From NCBI RefSeq assembly GCF_900110345.1, contig NZ_FODJ01000002.1, positions 1 through 64,000 of the forward strand: a stretch of DNA of 64,000 bases, in the 5' to 3' direction. The notes under the pieces were generated by a model. The model ran no database searches. It was not told the origin of the DNA and saw only the letters and a program-made list of their open reading frames with translations. A program made the translations under genes and the position numbers. How positions within the stretch are numbered: the first letter of the stretch is position 1; the number at the start of each line of letters is the position of its first letter. Source of the DNA: Amphibacillus marinus (GTDB lineage: Bacteria > Bacillota > Bacilli > Bacillales > Amphibacillaceae). Below, one piece after another: positions 52,779 through 62,986 of this stretch.

Positions 52779-53252
52779 GTGAGTGTTCATCAGTTTTCAG
52801 CAAAGCTTAGCAATGGACAAGTTAAGGATTTATCTGATTATCATGGTAAGGTGCTACTGATTGTCAATACGGCAACGAAATGCGGGTTGAAAAATCAATT
52901 TAACGGCTTGCAGCAGCTCTATGACGATTTTAAGGATCAGGGCCTGATCGTACTCGGTTTTCCAAGTAATCAATTTTTAAATCAGGAACCGGGTGATGAT
53001 GACCAAATTCAACAGACCTGTCAATTAAATTTCGGTGTTGATTTCCCTCTCTTTAGTAAGATCAAGGTTAACGGCAAGGATGCGCACCCACTCTATCAAT
53101 ATCTAACAAAAGAGGCTTCGGGCATTCTAGGTGGAGCAATTAAATGGAATTTCACCAAATTTCTGATTGATCGTAAAGGTGAGATTATTAAGCGTTATGC
53201 ACCCACAACAGAACCAGAGGAAATGGTTGAAGATATTAAAGCATTACTATAA
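52779..53252 (+). CDS. Glutathione peroxidase-like thiol peroxidase (BsaA/Gpx)
   Basis: 157 residues: peroxidatic Cys in NTATKCGL (Cys, not Sec, ~35), Gln in FPSNQFLNQEP, and Trp-Asn in WNFTKFLID, the Gpx catalytic tetrad. Likely thioredoxin-dependent. The start is GTG 52779, 9 nt after AAGGAGG; an ATG at 52773 lies only 3 nt from it. Confidence 0.92.
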   Translation: MSVHQFSAKLSNGQVKDLSDYHGKVLLIVNTATKCGLKNQFNGLQQLYDDFKDQGLIVLGFPSNQFLNQEPGDDDQIQQTCQLNFGVDFPLFSKIKVNGKDAHPLYQYLTKEASGILGGAIKWNFTKFLIDRKGEIIKRYAPTTEPEEMVEDIKALL

Positions 53253-53260
53253 CTAAGTGA

Positions 53261-53295
53261 AAAAAATCCTTCGAAAAATATAGAAGGATTTTTTT
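53261..53295. terminator. Bidirectional terminator between gpx and ydbT
   Basis: AAAAAATCCTTC/GAAGGATTTTTTT with a 10-nt loop. Confidence 0.88.
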
Positions 53296-53302
53296 ATTAT
53301 GC

Positions 53303-54754
53303 TCATTCTTTTTTTGCATAGGAATACCAATCTTGCACACGCTCTATCTCAGGCAGTTTAATGCCCCGAACAAGATAATGTCGGCCAAGAAAATTGTTTA
53401 ATATCGATGCTTTAATGTTGGCATAGCCTAATCTTCGTTGAATTAAACCAGCATAAGCGGACATGGCCTGAATGCGTGGTCTCTTTAATAAAATCGTTTC
53501 TTTAGACAACCAACCCCAAGATTGTAAGGTCAGCTGTTGGCCATTTAAATAACATCCACTCACTTGATATTCTAAAATTATATACAAAAAGCTAGGAATA
53601 AGAAAAACGAGAAGCAAGAGATACGGTAATGATAACAAATACCAAACAACTAGACCAACGACTAGTGTTAGTAAACTTGCTAAGCCGATGTTCAAATAAA
53701 GATAGCGACGTGAGATCCGCGCAACTTGTTCAGGCATATACGTATATTCAGGTAAAATCTCAGCTAAAAAAATTGCAATCTCCTTTTTCTTAATTAATGG
53801 AAAAAGGATCGTTCGCATACTTTCTTTTTGATCAGCTTCACCACCAGCAATCTCTAAATAGATAGTTGCAAACCGTAATGGTAACCGCAGTAAATTTTGC
53901 TTGACGACCACACCTTGAATACGCTTTAACGGGAAGGTAAGTTGTTTCTTCTCCCATAGTCCCCGTGTGATTAATATTTCATCCTCATACCTGACCACGG
54001 TAAAATCGCCATACTTTATCACCGAGCCAATGACACCTGCTAGCCAAAAGAGCAATAATACAAATGTACTAAGAATAATTAGCGTAATAATCGATTGCGC
54101 GGTCAGCCATGATGATACGAAGTCAATGATTTGTTCGGGAATAAATTCTTCCACTCCTAACCCAAAGATAAAGAGAATACTCATTAACACACCAAGTCCA
54201 CCAGATGTGGAACCAAAAAGAAAAAGGTGCTTGTAGCTTGCTTCATATTTGGGGAGTTTCCTTTCTAACGCAAAGTCATAGTCATACGAGTTACCATCTT
54301 CATCATTGACTTGAAACTGTTTTAACAGCTTTCTAATTGCTTGGGCATCAGTCATAGAAAGTGAAGTGAGTTTAGCGTCAACTTTCATATCTCTTCCAGC
54401 CGTTTCAATTTGCAGCTCCGTCAAGCCAAGTAAGCGATGCAAGATATTTTGATTAAAGTTAATCGATTGAATGCGCTGTTTAGCAATTGAACGTTTTTGC
54501 CTGATAAAAATACCTTTTTCAATCAATAAGCCATCTGTGTTTACCATATAAGTAAATCGCCACCACGATAGCCAGCTGTATAACAGGCTGATAATGACGA
54601 ACACACCAATTGCAATAAAAATATACTGCTCATAGCCATCAATATTAAAGTAAACAAAAAACGCTGATAAAAATAGCCACAATGATTCTTTTAAGATTTT
54701 AAATAGTCGAAAAAACAACGCACTTATATGTAAACGTTTTGACTCAAACATCAT
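53303..54754 (-). CDS. ydbT: YdbT-like bPH2-domain membrane protein
   Basis: 483 residues with paired membrane helices (~12-58, ~180-250, ~355-390) separated by three bPH2 (DUF304) domains: MVNTDGLLIEKGIFIRQKRS, VRYEDEILITRGLWEKKQ, and YLNGQQLTLQSWGWLSKE. In B. subtilis ydbST is linked with resistance to antimicrobial compounds. Overlaps ydbS by 11 nt. Confidence 0.9.
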   Translation of the reverse strand: MMFESKRLHISALFFRLFKILKESLWLFLSAFFVYFNIDGYEQYIFIAIGVFVIISLLYSWLSWWRFTYMVNTDGLLIEKGIFIRQKRSIAKQRIQSINFNQNILHRLLGLTELQIETAGRDMKVDAKLTSLSMTDAQAIRKLLKQFQVNDEDGNSYDYDFALERKLPKYEASYKHLFLFGSTSGGLGVLMSILFIFGLGVEEFIPEQIIDFVSSWLTAQSIITLIILSTFVLLLFWLAGVIGSVIKYGDFTVVRYEDEILITRGLWEKKQLTFPLKRIQGVVVKQNLLRLPLRFATIYLEIAGGEADQKESMRTILFPLIKKKEIAIFLAEILPEYTYMPEQVARISRRYLYLNIGLASLLTLVVGLVVWYLLSLPYLLLLVFLIPSFLYIILEYQVSGCYLNGQQLTLQSWGWLSKETILLKRPRIQAMSAYAGLIQRRLGYANIKASILNNFLGRHYLVRGIKLPEIERVQDWYSYAKKE

Positions 54755-55220
54755 CCTGTTCCACCCTTGCTAAGATAGAAATCTGATCACGGAGTTGTTC
54801 TGCCTCTTCCTCACTAAGTGCCGGGATCTGATGGGTCGTTGCCGCTGTTGAGATTTCTAAGCTTGCTAGCCTAAATTTCTTTAAGATCGGTCCTTGCTTT
54901 GTATCCACGTGCTGGACACGAACCATTGGTACTAAGGTACGTTCAATAATTAACATACCATGCTGAATATAAATCTCCTGCTCAAATAACTGATAACGCC
55001 ATCTTCGCCATCTAAATGCCGGAATAGCTATGGCAAGGATAGCAATTATTATGGTGACAATTGAAGATGAAATCAGTATCCACTTTGACCAATTGTGAGC
55101 ATAAGTAAAATAAGCAATTATCCCTGTTACGACAATAAAAAAGCACAAGTAAATTAAACCATGAAGTCTCCAAACCTTTATTGCTGATTGCTCTATTCGT
55201 TTCTCTGGCGCCTCACGCAT
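54744..55220 (-). CDS. ydbS: YdbS-like bPH2-domain membrane protein
   Basis: 158 residues: two membrane helices (~23-45, ~50-70) and one bPH2 domain (FEQEIYIQHGMLIIERTLVP, with RVQHVDTKQGPILKKF). Coupled with ydbT. In B. subtilis this pair sits between cshA and ydcA; here it lies ~34 kb away from cshA. GGAGTGAT precedes ATG 55220. A TATAAT box lies about 30 nt upstream. Confidence 0.9.
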   Translation of the reverse strand: MREAPEKRIEQSAIKVWRLHGLIYLCFFIVVTGIIAYFTYAHNWSKWILISSSIVTIIIAILAIAIPAFRWRRWRYQLFEQEIYIQHGMLIIERTLVPMVRVQHVDTKQGPILKKFRLASLEISTAATTHQIPALSEEEAEQLRDQISILARVEQDDV

Positions 55221-55412
55221 TATGTATCACTCCTCTTCCATATAGACCCATTATAACGGATTGCCCACTATTAACATAGATATATTTCTAATTAAATTCA
55301 ATAAAACGGAAATCAAACATTTATCTAATGCCACGGTAATTTCACTCAGCAAGCTTAAATATTAAAAAACACCATAACAACTACCTAGATACACGCTTAA
55401 ACCCCAATCTAA

Positions 55413-55447
55413 GAAAAAAACTCCCTACCACGTTAGTGCGCAGGGAG
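55413..55447 (-). terminator. Intrinsic terminator of the rib operon
   Basis: On the minus strand CTCCCT(GCGCACTAACGTGGT)AGGGAG with an inner CAC/GTG pair is followed by TTTTTTT. Confidence 0.9.
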
Positions 55448-55457
55448 ACATCTTACA

Positions 55458-55922
55458 TCATACTAACTCTTTAATTAGGTTCGCCATTTCAATGGCAGAT
55501 AGTGCTGCTTCTGCGCCTTTATTACCAGCTTTTGTACCAGCGCGCTCAATTGCTTGCTCAATCGACTCGGTTGTTAACACACCAAAGATCGCAGGCACCC
55601 CTGTTTGCATACCCACTTGTGCAATACCTTTAGCAGCCTCGTTGCAAACATAATCAAAATGTGGGGTTGCACCACGAATAACAGTGCCAAGTGTAATAAT
55701 TGCATCATACTTCCCTGACTCAGCCATCTTCTTTGTAATCATCGGGAGTTCGAATGCCCCAGGCACCCAAGCCACTGTTACATCTGCTTCCTTAACACCG
55801 TGACGGTATAGCGCATCATAGGCCCCGCTTAATAGTTTACTCGTTATAAATTCATTGAATCGTCCGACAACAATACCTATTGATAATCCTGTTCCAACTA
55901 ATTGTCCTTCTATTCTATTCAT
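55458..55922 (-). CDS. ribH: 6,7-dimethyl-8-ribityllumazine synthase
   Basis: 154 residues, full length. [43 protein letters not shown] (active-site His) and [12 protein letters not shown] are the family motifs. It condenses the RibA/RibD product with dihydroxybutanone phosphate. Its ATG overlaps ribBA. Confidence 0.97.
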   Translation of the reverse strand: MNRIEGQLVGTGLSIGIVVGRFNEFITSKLLSGAYDALYRHGVKEADVTVAWVPGAFELPMITKKMAESGKYDAIITLGTVIRGATPHFDYVCNEAAKGIAQVGMQTGVPAIFGVLTTESIEQAIERAGTKAGNKGAEAALSAIEMANLIKELV

Positions 55923-57127
55923 CTATTTAGTTCTCCTTCACCATGTAATAGGTGCCCTAATTTAACCTGTTTTGTCATCAGATAGTGACTATTGTTTTGA
56001 TTAGGGCTAATCTCAATTGACTTTCTCTCAACAACGCTGATTCCATATTGCTTAAGGCCCGTTACTTTTCTCGGGTTGTTCGTTAAGAGCTTAATTTGAT
56101 TAACGCCAAGTTGCTGTAATATTTGAGCTGCGCTAGCATAATCGCGTAAGTCATCAGCAAAACCTAACTGTTGGTTAGCCTCTACCGTATCAAAGCCAGC
56201 TTCTTGTAACTTATAAGCCTTTAGCTTATTGACTAACCCTATCCCTCTGCCCTCTTGACGAAGGTAGATAATAATCCCATTGCCTGCTGATTCAATCTCT
56301 GCTAAAGCTTGCTCAAGCTGGGGACCACAATCACACCGCTCAGATCTAAACACATCACCCGTCAGACATTCTGAATGAACGCGTACAAGTGGTGGTTCTC
56401 CGGCATTGACCTGACCTTTTACCAGCGCAATTTGCTCCTTACCACTCCCGTTTTCTGTATAAGCGATCATTTTAAAAAGCCCATATGCAGTCGGTAGTTC
56501 AATTTCAACTTCGTGATTAATTAGCTGATCATATTGCTTACGATAATGAATTAAATCTTTTATTGTCACAATTTTCATGTTCTCTTGTTTAGCAAGTAAG
56601 ATTAACTCAGGTAAACGAGCCATTTGACCATCCTCACTCATAATCTCACAAATTACTCCTGCTGGTACGGAACCAGCTAGCTTCGCTAAATCAACAGCTG
56701 CTTCGGTATGACCAGGGCGGGCTAGCACGCCCTGCTCCTTAGCAACAAGCGGAAAGATATGGCCTGGTCGTTTAAAGTTGTCGGCTTTCGCATCTGGCTT
56801 AAGTAAGCCTTGGACAGTTTGAGCACGTTCATAAGCACTTATGCCTGTATGCGTATCTGCGTGGTCAATGCTAACTGTAAAAGCCGTACCATGCTGATCA
56901 GTATTTGTTGTTACCATTTGATTAAGCTTTAGCTGCTGGGCCCGTTCCTGTGTAATTGGTGTGCAGATAAGCCCTTTACCTTTAGTCGCCATATAATTAA
57001 TCGCCTCAGGTGTAACATGCTCAGCAAGCATGACAAAATCACCCTCGTTCTCACGATTTTCATCGTCAACCACAATAATTATTTCGCCTTTCTTTAATGC
57101 CGTTAATGCACTTAATATGGTATCCAT
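55919..57127 (-). CDS. ribBA: Bifunctional DHBP synthase / GTP cyclohydrolase II
   Basis: About 402 residues. N-terminal RibB (~1-200): [17 protein letters not shown] and [13 protein letters not shown]-terminal RibA (~205-400): [20 protein letters not shown] (three zinc Cys) and [16 protein letters not shown]. It feeds both branches of riboflavin synthesis. ATG 57127 is preferred (GAGGAGTGAG upstream). Confidence 0.97.
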   Translation of the reverse strand: MDTILSALTALKKGEIIIVVDDENRENEGDFVMLAEHVTPEAINYMATKGKGLICTPITQERAQQLKLNQMVTTNTDQHGTAFTVSIDHADTHTGISAYERAQTVQGLLKPDAKADNFKRPGHIFPLVAKEQGVLARPGHTEAAVDLAKLAGSVPAGVICEIMSEDGQMARLPELILLAKQENMKIVTIKDLIHYRKQYDQLINHEVEIELPTAYGLFKMIAYTENGSGKEQIALVKGQVNAGEPPLVRVHSECLTGDVFRSERCDCGPQLEQALAEIESAGNGIIIYLRQEGRGIGLVNKLKAYKLQEAGFDTVEANQQLGFADDLRDYASAAQILQQLGVNQIKLLTNNPRKVTGLKQYGISVVERKSIEISPNQNNSHYLMTKQVKLGHLLHGEGELNR

Positions 57128-57147
57128 CTTCTCACTCCTCATCACCA

Positions 57148-57795
57148 TTAAAAGCCGTACCGTTCTAGTGTTTCCTTGGTTATCTGATTCTTACTTTGGG
57201 CAATCTGGCTAGTCTCTAACAGGCGACCCAAATATTTAATTAATAAATCAAACTCCAGATTGACAGCTTCACCTTGTTTCCTCTCACCTAGGCTCGTTGC
57301 CAGTTGTGTTTCTGGAATTAGCGCTATTACAAATGTCTTATCTGTTACGCTAAAGATCGTTAAAGACGTACCATCAACAGTTACTGATCCTTTCTCGACT
57401 AGATAAGCTAAATCTTCAGGATTAATGGCGATTGAAACGTAACGGGCATTCACCTCAGACCAGACACGCTCAATTATACCAACGCGGTCAATATGTCCGG
57501 AAACAAAGTGACCACCAAAACGGCCATTTGCAGCCATTGCCCGTTCTAAGTTCACGACAGTGCCTGACTTAAGCTCAGCTAAGGTCGTACTTCGAAACGT
57601 TTCAGGCATCACATCAGCGATAAACTGCGATGCTGTAAATGCTGTAACAGTTAAACAGACGCCGTTAACCGCAATGCTATCACCAATTTTTACATCTTTA
57701 GTAACAAGCCTTGCATTCACGATTACTTTGAGACTAGCACGACTATGTTTAATGGATGAAATGGTCCCTTTCTCCTCAATAATACCAGTAAACAA
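57148..57795 (-). CDS. ribE: Riboflavin synthase alpha chain
   Basis: 215 residues, two lumazine-binding repeats: [10 protein letters not shown] and NGVCLTVT in the first, [12 protein letters not shown] and [10 protein letters not shown] in the second. It dismutates lumazine to riboflavin. 2-nt gap to ribD. Confidence 0.97.
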   Translation of the reverse strand: MFTGIIEEKGTISSIKHSRASLKVIVNARLVTKDVKIGDSIAVNGVCLTVTAFTASQFIADVMPETFRSTTLAELKSGTVVNLERAMAANGRFGGHFVSGHIDRVGIIERVWSEVNARYVSIAINPEDLAYLVEKGSVTVDGTSLTIFSVTDKTFVIALIPETQLATSLGERKQGEAVNLEFDLLIKYLGRLLETSQIAQSKNQITKETLERYGF

Positions 57796-57797
57796 TG

Positions 57798-58886
57798 TTA
57801 CTCAACCCCCTTGATTGGGCGTGCAATAAGCTTGATATCTCGGCCAACCTGCTCAACTGCTTCAAAAACAAGCTGATAGCCATCCTTCATTTTCAGTGGT
57901 GATTTGCCACCAGTAACTGCAATTGCATCTTGCCCTGTTAAAAGCTTTGGTGCGATATACCAATGACAAACTTGAAAAGCGTTAGCCTGAATAAAGCTGG
58001 TGAGAATTTGACTACCACCTTCAACATAGACAGACTGAACACCATGATTACCAAGGGCATCTAGGAGGGTGTTAATCTCAATTTCTTTGCTTTTTAACTG
58101 TATTACTTTTATATGGGGATATTTTCCCCTGAATAGCTCTACATCTGCTTGACTTCCACAAATAAGCCATGTTGGAGCAGCATTATTAAGAATATGACGA
58201 TCTCCTTTTATCTCTAAATGAGTTGCTAAAACAATTCGAATGGGATTCTTTCCGTTCTGGGGCTGGCGAACGGTTAAATGGGGATTATCGGTTGCAACCG
58301 TTTTGCTTCCGACTAATATGGCATCATACTTTGCGCGTTCATTATGAACATCCTCACGTGCCTCAGCTGAGGTCACCCAGCAGCTATCACCGGTTTGAGT
58401 AGCCACTTTTCCATCCATCGTCATTGCCGCCTTTAAAATGACAAATGGACGCTTATACTTTAAATAGTGAAAAAATGGTTCGTTTAATTTTGCGGCTTCT
58501 TCCGCACCAAGCCCAACCTCAACGTGTATACCAGCCTGCTGAAGTTGGTTAATTCCTTTACCCGCAACTTGAGGATTGGGATCTGCCATAGCAATGAAAA
58601 CGCGGCTTACTTGTCTGTCAATTAAAAGCTGTGCACATGGTGGCGTTTTGCCGACATGTGCACACGGCTCTAGTGTCACGTAAACATCGGCTCCCTTTGT
58701 TTCTGCTCCTGCTTGTATTAAAGCATATACCTCGGCATGAAGCCCACCCGATTTTAAATGACTTCCCAGACCGACAATTCGCCCATTTTTAACCACAACA
58801 GCTCCAACAGAGGGGTTCGGGCTTGTTTGGCCAATTGTCCCACTTGCTAAACTTAGCGCTAACGCCATATAATCTTCTTTTTTCAT
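57798..58886 (-). CDS. ribD: Bifunctional pyrimidine deaminase / reductase RibD
   Basis: 362 residues: deaminase domain with zinc motif HAEVYAL and PCAHVGKTPPC (~50-85), reductase domain (~145-360) with KAAMTMDGKVAT and YVEGGSQIL. First gene of ribD-ribE-ribBA-ribH, controlled by the upstream FMN riboswitch. GGAGGTGA precedes the ATG. Confidence 0.97.
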   Translation of the reverse strand: MKKEDYMALALSLASGTIGQTSPNPSVGAVVVKNGRIVGLGSHLKSGGLHAEVYALIQAGAETKGADVYVTLEPCAHVGKTPPCAQLLIDRQVSRVFIAMADPNPQVAGKGINQLQQAGIHVEVGLGAEEAAKLNEPFFHYLKYKRPFVILKAAMTMDGKVATQTGDSCWVTSAEAREDVHNERAKYDAILVGSKTVATDNPHLTVRQPQNGKNPIRIVLATHLEIKGDRHILNNAAPTWLICGSQADVELFRGKYPHIKVIQLKSKEIEINTLLDALGNHGVQSVYVEGGSQILTSFIQANAFQVCHWYIAPKLLTGQDAIAVTGGKSPLKMKDGYQLVFEAVEQVGRDIKLIARPIKGVE

Positions 58887-58914
58887 TTTTTCACCTCCCT
58901 AATTATCTGAAAAT

Positions 58915-58951
58915 AAAAAAGCCCTAGATACAAACTTTATCTAGAGCTTTG
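58915..58951 (-). terminator. Riboswitch-controlled terminator before ribD
   Basis: On the minus strand AGCTCTAGATA/TATCTAGGGCT with a 7-nt loop and TTTTTTATTTT tail, between the FMN aptamer and ribD. FMN binding would favour this hairpin. Confidence 0.9.
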
Positions 58952-59069
58952 TGCAAGTTAAATAAGCGTTTATTGCCCATTTCAAAACAATAAACGTCAA
59001 TATGCTATAGTCTCTATCATCATTTTCTATAACATAAAGTAGACATAACAAATAGCGTTACATCGTCCA

Positions 59070-59214
59070 TTCTTTTTCTCATCCAGACTTTAACTGTCGG
59101 CTTTGGAATCTCACCAAATCCACCTTCTCAGCGCAAGCTGATCCGGGTCACGGACTTGAGGTATAGCGGCTACCTCTCACCGTCGGTCGGGAATTACACC
59201 CTGCCCCAAAAGAA
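59070..59214 (-). ncRNA. FMN riboswitch (RFN element)
   Basis: The minus strand carries the conserved blocks in order: GGGGCAGGGTG, ATTCCCGACCGACGGT, AGTCCGTGACCCG, GGTGGATTTGGTGAGATTCC, GCCGACAGT and AGTCTGGATGAGA. They lie upstream of ribD with a terminator between. A transcriptional off-switch of the rib operon; a possible promoter lies at about 59230-59265. Confidence 0.96.
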
Positions 59215-59269
59215 TTTTTCCTATTCGATTGTGAATAGTTTATCATACTTGATTTAAAAAAGCACTTAA

Positions 59270-60847
59270 TTAATTTATAGATTTGTTATAACTATTAAAT
59301 GAGTTCGTGAAATAGATTGGATTGGTAAAGGCAATTAATTTGGATTGCTGCTTCGCTTGCTCATATAGCTCTGCTCTTATCCATTTTAAATCTTGATACA
59401 TTCCCGAGAACGTAAGTGAAAAGGTATTTTTCTCCACTGCTAAACGCCCTTTATTTGACACAAGCTCCAGTTGTATAGCTTGGTCATCTCTTAACCAACG
59501 TTCTGACCAAGCTCTTACTTCGATCGATTCACCACTAGCTTGAATGCAGTCACCGATTGAATAGATTGTTCCCGCAACGGTAGCCTCTAATAATAATGGC
59601 GGACCATATGAAACTGTTAAAGCGCCATTTCGAATGGCAGTAATAAATGTCTCTCTAAAGCTTGCTTGATTAACTATACTTGCCTCATCAACATGTACAT
59701 ATGTATAGGCTAGAGCCAGTTGTTCTTCCTGATTATGATGCCAATCTCGCCCTGAAGTTGCTGATATAGTATAGCCTTTGTTTAACAATGTCGTCCAAAA
59801 ATCAAATGCCATCTTATTATAGTATCGATTATTCGGATCGCTACCATTCCACACCTCAATAAAATCAATAGCATCAAGATGATTCATCATGAACTCCCAA
59901 TGGCACCCAGTTCCTAATGGATTTCCAATTCGAAATGGATGCGCTATACCTGCAATAGCTCCATTTCGGTGAATATTGGCTAAACCACGCTCTAGATCAG
60001 TTGGACCAATAGAGCGCCAATCTGTATAGGTAAGCTCTTCATACCCTAATGTAAGCAGATGACCATAAAAGGTTGTCCATTCAAGACCATATAAAAGTTG
60101 TACCGCTGTATTTTCGTTTATCGCTCTTAATTCTTCAAGTGGGCTAATCGTATTGTGATCGGTAATGGCAACAACCTCTAGTTCAAGCTGTTCCGCCTGT
60201 TCAACAATTTCAGTTAGAGATTGACGACCATCACTATGATTGGTATGCACATGCAATTCCGAGCGTAGCCATTTCTTTGCGACTTGTGAAGTGGATGAGG
60301 CGTGCTGATCAATCTGGTTAAGCGGGATCTCATCGATAGTTAGACTATGTTGCCAGGGCGAATAAAGCATTGAGCTTGGCGTCTGATTCCTCCCTTCAAC
60401 TTCAACCTTTAGCTTAAAGGTACATGTTTCAGTTACAAGTGCATGTGCGCTAATGGTGATGGCCCACAAACCTTCTGGTAAACTCCCCTTTAACATACCA
60501 GGCGATGCGCTTTGCTCACTTAGGGTAACTAGCTGTGTAGCCTTATGACAGTGGCGTGCTCCCCTAAAGCCATTGGGGTCATCAACCGAAAGCGTTAAAA
60601 GATTCTTTATTGGCAAGTGTTTATTAATTTGATTAGCTTCTGTCTCAGCTTCAACCCAACCCTGATAGTGATCGAGCGCCTGTGAAATAATTTGCTTTGC
60701 TTGGTTATTATCGTCTAAGAAAGCGGGTGAAAAAGCAAAGCTAATCATTACTTGATTTGACTCCATTGGTACAAAAAAGGTGAATGATGAATGGGATTGC
60801 GTGCTTGATTGCTCTAGTGTTGTTGTTGTTTCAAAGATTGTCTGCAT
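59270..60847 (-). CDS. PHP-domain (CehA/McbA-type) phosphoesterase
   Basis: 525 residues, no signal peptide. Residues ~20-190 form a beta-rich domain (LLTLSVDDPNGFRGARHCHK) as in CehA/McbA proteins. Residues ~195-500 form the PHP metal site: ELHVHTNHSDG (His199, His201, His204, Asp206), VAITDHNT (Asp230, His231), GIAHPF (His303) and SGRDWH (Asp368, His370). Such proteins cut phosphodiesters or related bonds. It is last in an ABC importer operon, overlapping the preceding gene by 17 nt; it likely acts on the imported compound. Confidence 0.85.
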   Translation of the reverse strand: MQTIFETTTTLEQSSTQSHSSFTFFVPMESNQVMISFAFSPAFLDDNNQAKQIISQALDHYQGWVEAETEANQINKHLPIKNLLTLSVDDPNGFRGARHCHKATQLVTLSEQSASPGMLKGSLPEGLWAITISAHALVTETCTFKLKVEVEGRNQTPSSMLYSPWQHSLTIDEIPLNQIDQHASSTSQVAKKWLRSELHVHTNHSDGRQSLTEIVEQAEQLELEVVAITDHNTISPLEELRAINENTAVQLLYGLEWTTFYGHLLTLGYEELTYTDWRSIGPTDLERGLANIHRNGAIAGIAHPFRIGNPLGTGCHWEFMMNHLDAIDFIEVWNGSDPNNRYYNKMAFDFWTTLLNKGYTISATSGRDWHHNQEEQLALAYTYVHVDEASIVNQASFRETFITAIRNGALTVSYGPPLLLEATVAGTIYSIGDCIQASGESIEVRAWSERWLRDDQAIQLELVSNKGRLAVEKNTFSLTFSGMYQDLKWIRAELYEQAKQQSKLIAFTNPIYFTNSFNSYNKSIN

Positions 60848-62129
60848 AATGGGATACTCCTGTGGTCTTTCGCCAAATTACTTGCTCTGATTGCTCGTGA
60901 GTAAGCTGCACTTGAAAGGTTTCATTGAGATGAACGTTAATCCCGGTCTCTTGGTCATATGAAAGAACTTTAATTCCTTTTACAGTAACTGATGGTACTG
61001 CATCGTTAATCATTCGAACAGACAGCTTTTCCATATCCGAAAAACGTTTCTGTTCTGGCAGTGGGATGGCTACTGTGAAATGGCGATAAGGACCTGTATA
61101 GGCAGCCCAAAAATGATTATTACGCCATTTGTTTAACGAGCTTGAATAGATTGTTATATCATTCTTTAATTGGCAAGTGAAATCAATTGCCGGTATTCCT
61201 AACTCGATATTCCAAACAGAAGCCTGCACAAGCAGATAATTCTGCAAGTCTGTTAATTGCTCGCGAGCAAGCTGACGATTTGCCTCCCAAAACATCACGT
61301 CATTAATGTAAGGGAATTTCTCCATCACAATTTCTCTTGGTTCCATTGAAAGTTGCCAATGATAGCTCGGTAAGAGCGAGAATGAATAGTCACTGGTAAT
61401 CTGATCGGTAAAGTTTCCGTTACATGTAGCAGTTTGCAGAATCGGGCGACGATCTTCTATTAGTTCACCATGATAGCGTTTAATTTCATGCTCCGCACCT
61501 TGATACTCGATATGATCAATCTTATTTTCCTCAGTCAAATAAACGCGTGCCATATATTCAATATCAAGAAGTCGGCCCCACTTTGCCATTAGTAATTTAG
61601 CTGGTGTCCCTTCGTCTTCATGACTAAACACAATATGATATTCAATTACCTTACCATAGGCCCATTCCTCAATAAAATAGATCATTTCTAACGGTATGTC
61701 TGTATATAAATTGTCATAATCACTGTAAACAGCCCGACCATAAAGCTTTGGGGCATACTGAAGTGCAAGTTCTTCATCTGACTGATAATCTAACTGTTTT
61801 ATGATAATTGAATCGACATTTACAATAGGTAACTGGACTGCCTGTGGATGACATGCCTCAAGTTTAAGTTGATGCGTTCCTGATGGAAGCGACCCTAATA
61901 ATTGTTTATAGTTAAAGGGTGTTTGCCCATAGAAAATAATGAAATCCTGTTGATACGCTTCGTTTAAGTAGAGTCTAATCATAACCCCTTCATTATTCAG
62001 CTGTTGCCAGTTTGTATTTGCAGAGGCAATTAATTCAATTGCATAGTGGCCATCTTCCTCTACTTGAATCGATCCGCTCCATGTTTCACCTAACTGTAAT
62101 GCTTTGTCAACAATAAGTCGCTCCTCCAT
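60831..62129 (-). CDS. Uncharacterised 432-residue operon partner of the PHP protein
   Basis: 432 residues, no signal or membrane segment. Residues ~1-115 look like a beta-sandwich carbohydrate-binding-type domain (WSGSIQVEEDGHYAIEL, LGSLPSGTHQLKLEA). Residues ~120-250 contain YAPKLYGR, TDIPLEMIYFIEEW and VIEYHIVFSHEDEGTP with LMAKWGRLLDIEY, a pattern I loosely associate with Vps62/DUF946-like proteins. The rest is unassigned. It lies between the ABC permease and the PHP gene, so it probably handles the same substrate. Function not known. Confidence 0.7.
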   Translation of the reverse strand: MEERLIVDKALQLGETWSGSIQVEEDGHYAIELIASANTNWQQLNNEGVMIRLYLNEAYQQDFIIFYGQTPFNYKQLLGSLPSGTHQLKLEACHPQAVQLPIVNVDSIIIKQLDYQSDEELALQYAPKLYGRAVYSDYDNLYTDIPLEMIYFIEEWAYGKVIEYHIVFSHEDEGTPAKLLMAKWGRLLDIEYMARVYLTEENKIDHIEYQGAEHEIKRYHGELIEDRRPILQTATCNGNFTDQITSDYSFSLLPSYHWQLSMEPREIVMEKFPYINDVMFWEANRQLAREQLTDLQNYLLVQASVWNIELGIPAIDFTCQLKNDITIYSSSLNKWRNNHFWAAYTGPYRHFTVAIPLPEQKRFSDMEKLSVRMINDAVPSVTVKGIKVLSYDQETGINVHLNETFQVQLTHEQSEQVIWRKTTGVSHYADNL

Positions 62130-62149
62130 TTTTTCAGCTCCTTTTTATA

Positions 62150-62986
62150 TTAGCTCAACTCTTTTTTCGAATGCTTCATGTTACTCCAAATGTAAAAACA
62201 ACCAACAGCAGAGCTCAACAGAAACATGAAAACAGCTAAGCTACTCGACTGGCCAATCTCGTTAAATACCGAAAAGTGCTGTTGCATCGAAACCCCTAGC
62301 ATTTGTGGGGCGTTGCGGTCAATGAGAAAGGGTGCGGTGAAACTACCGATAATCCCCATAAACAAAAAGGTAATTGCCACTAGCATCGTCTTGTAAGAAA
62401 GCGGTAAAATAAAACGAATAAATAGTTGCCATTTCGTTGCACCAACATCTCTTGCCCCTTCAATGATCGAATTAGGAATACCTTGCAAGGCAGATAAAAG
62501 TAACATTGTCGTAAATGGAATGTTAAACCAAACATTAATCATAATTAAACCTCGTACATGATAAATAATTGGCAGCATATTATCTGTCCCAATTAAACGC
62601 GCAACCCAACCATTATTACGGTAGAAGTTAATAAAACCATATACTGCAATAACACCTGGAATAAACATCGGAATGAGATAGAGCTTATTAATTAGCTTTG
62701 AAAAAAAACGCGTACTAAATCGCAAGTAGAGTGCAATTCCATAAGCAATTATTAGAACAAAAAAACAGGAGATAATTGTCACAAACATGGTGTGCCGGAT
62801 GTTTTGACTAATAAGTGGTTCCGTAAAAATGTAGCGGTAATTGTCCCAGCTCCATTCCCCAGCCCGATTTTGAAGGCTTGTCCGAACAGACATCATGACC
62901 GGATAGGCAACTAATACAAGTAATGTTAGGAAAGAGGGCATAACCAGCCCTATTCCTAACACCTTTCCTTTCAAAAGTCTGCTCAT
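62150..62986 (-). CDS. ABC transporter permease (PotB/PhnU-like)
   Basis: 278 residues, about six helices. The EAA loop IPNSIIEGARDVGATKWQLF is at ~170-190, typical of spermidine/phosphonate/iron-type importer permeases (PotB, AEP and similar). Its ATG overlaps the stop of the binding-protein gene (ATGA). A second permease and the ATPase are not in the window and may be upstream beyond the right edge. Confidence 0.85.
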   Translation of the reverse strand: MSRLLKGKVLGIGLVMPSFLTLLVLVAYPVMMSVRTSLQNRAGEWSWDNYRYIFTEPLISQNIRHTMFVTIISCFFVLIIAYGIALYLRFSTRFFSKLINKLYLIPMFIPGVIAVYGFINFYRNNGWVARLIGTDNMLPIIYHVRGLIMINVWFNIPFTTMLLLSALQGIPNSIIEGARDVGATKWQLFIRFILPLSYKTMLVAITFLFMGIIGSFTAPFLIDRNAPQMLGVSMQQHFSVFNEIGQSSSLAVFMFLLSSAVGCFYIWSNMKHSKKELS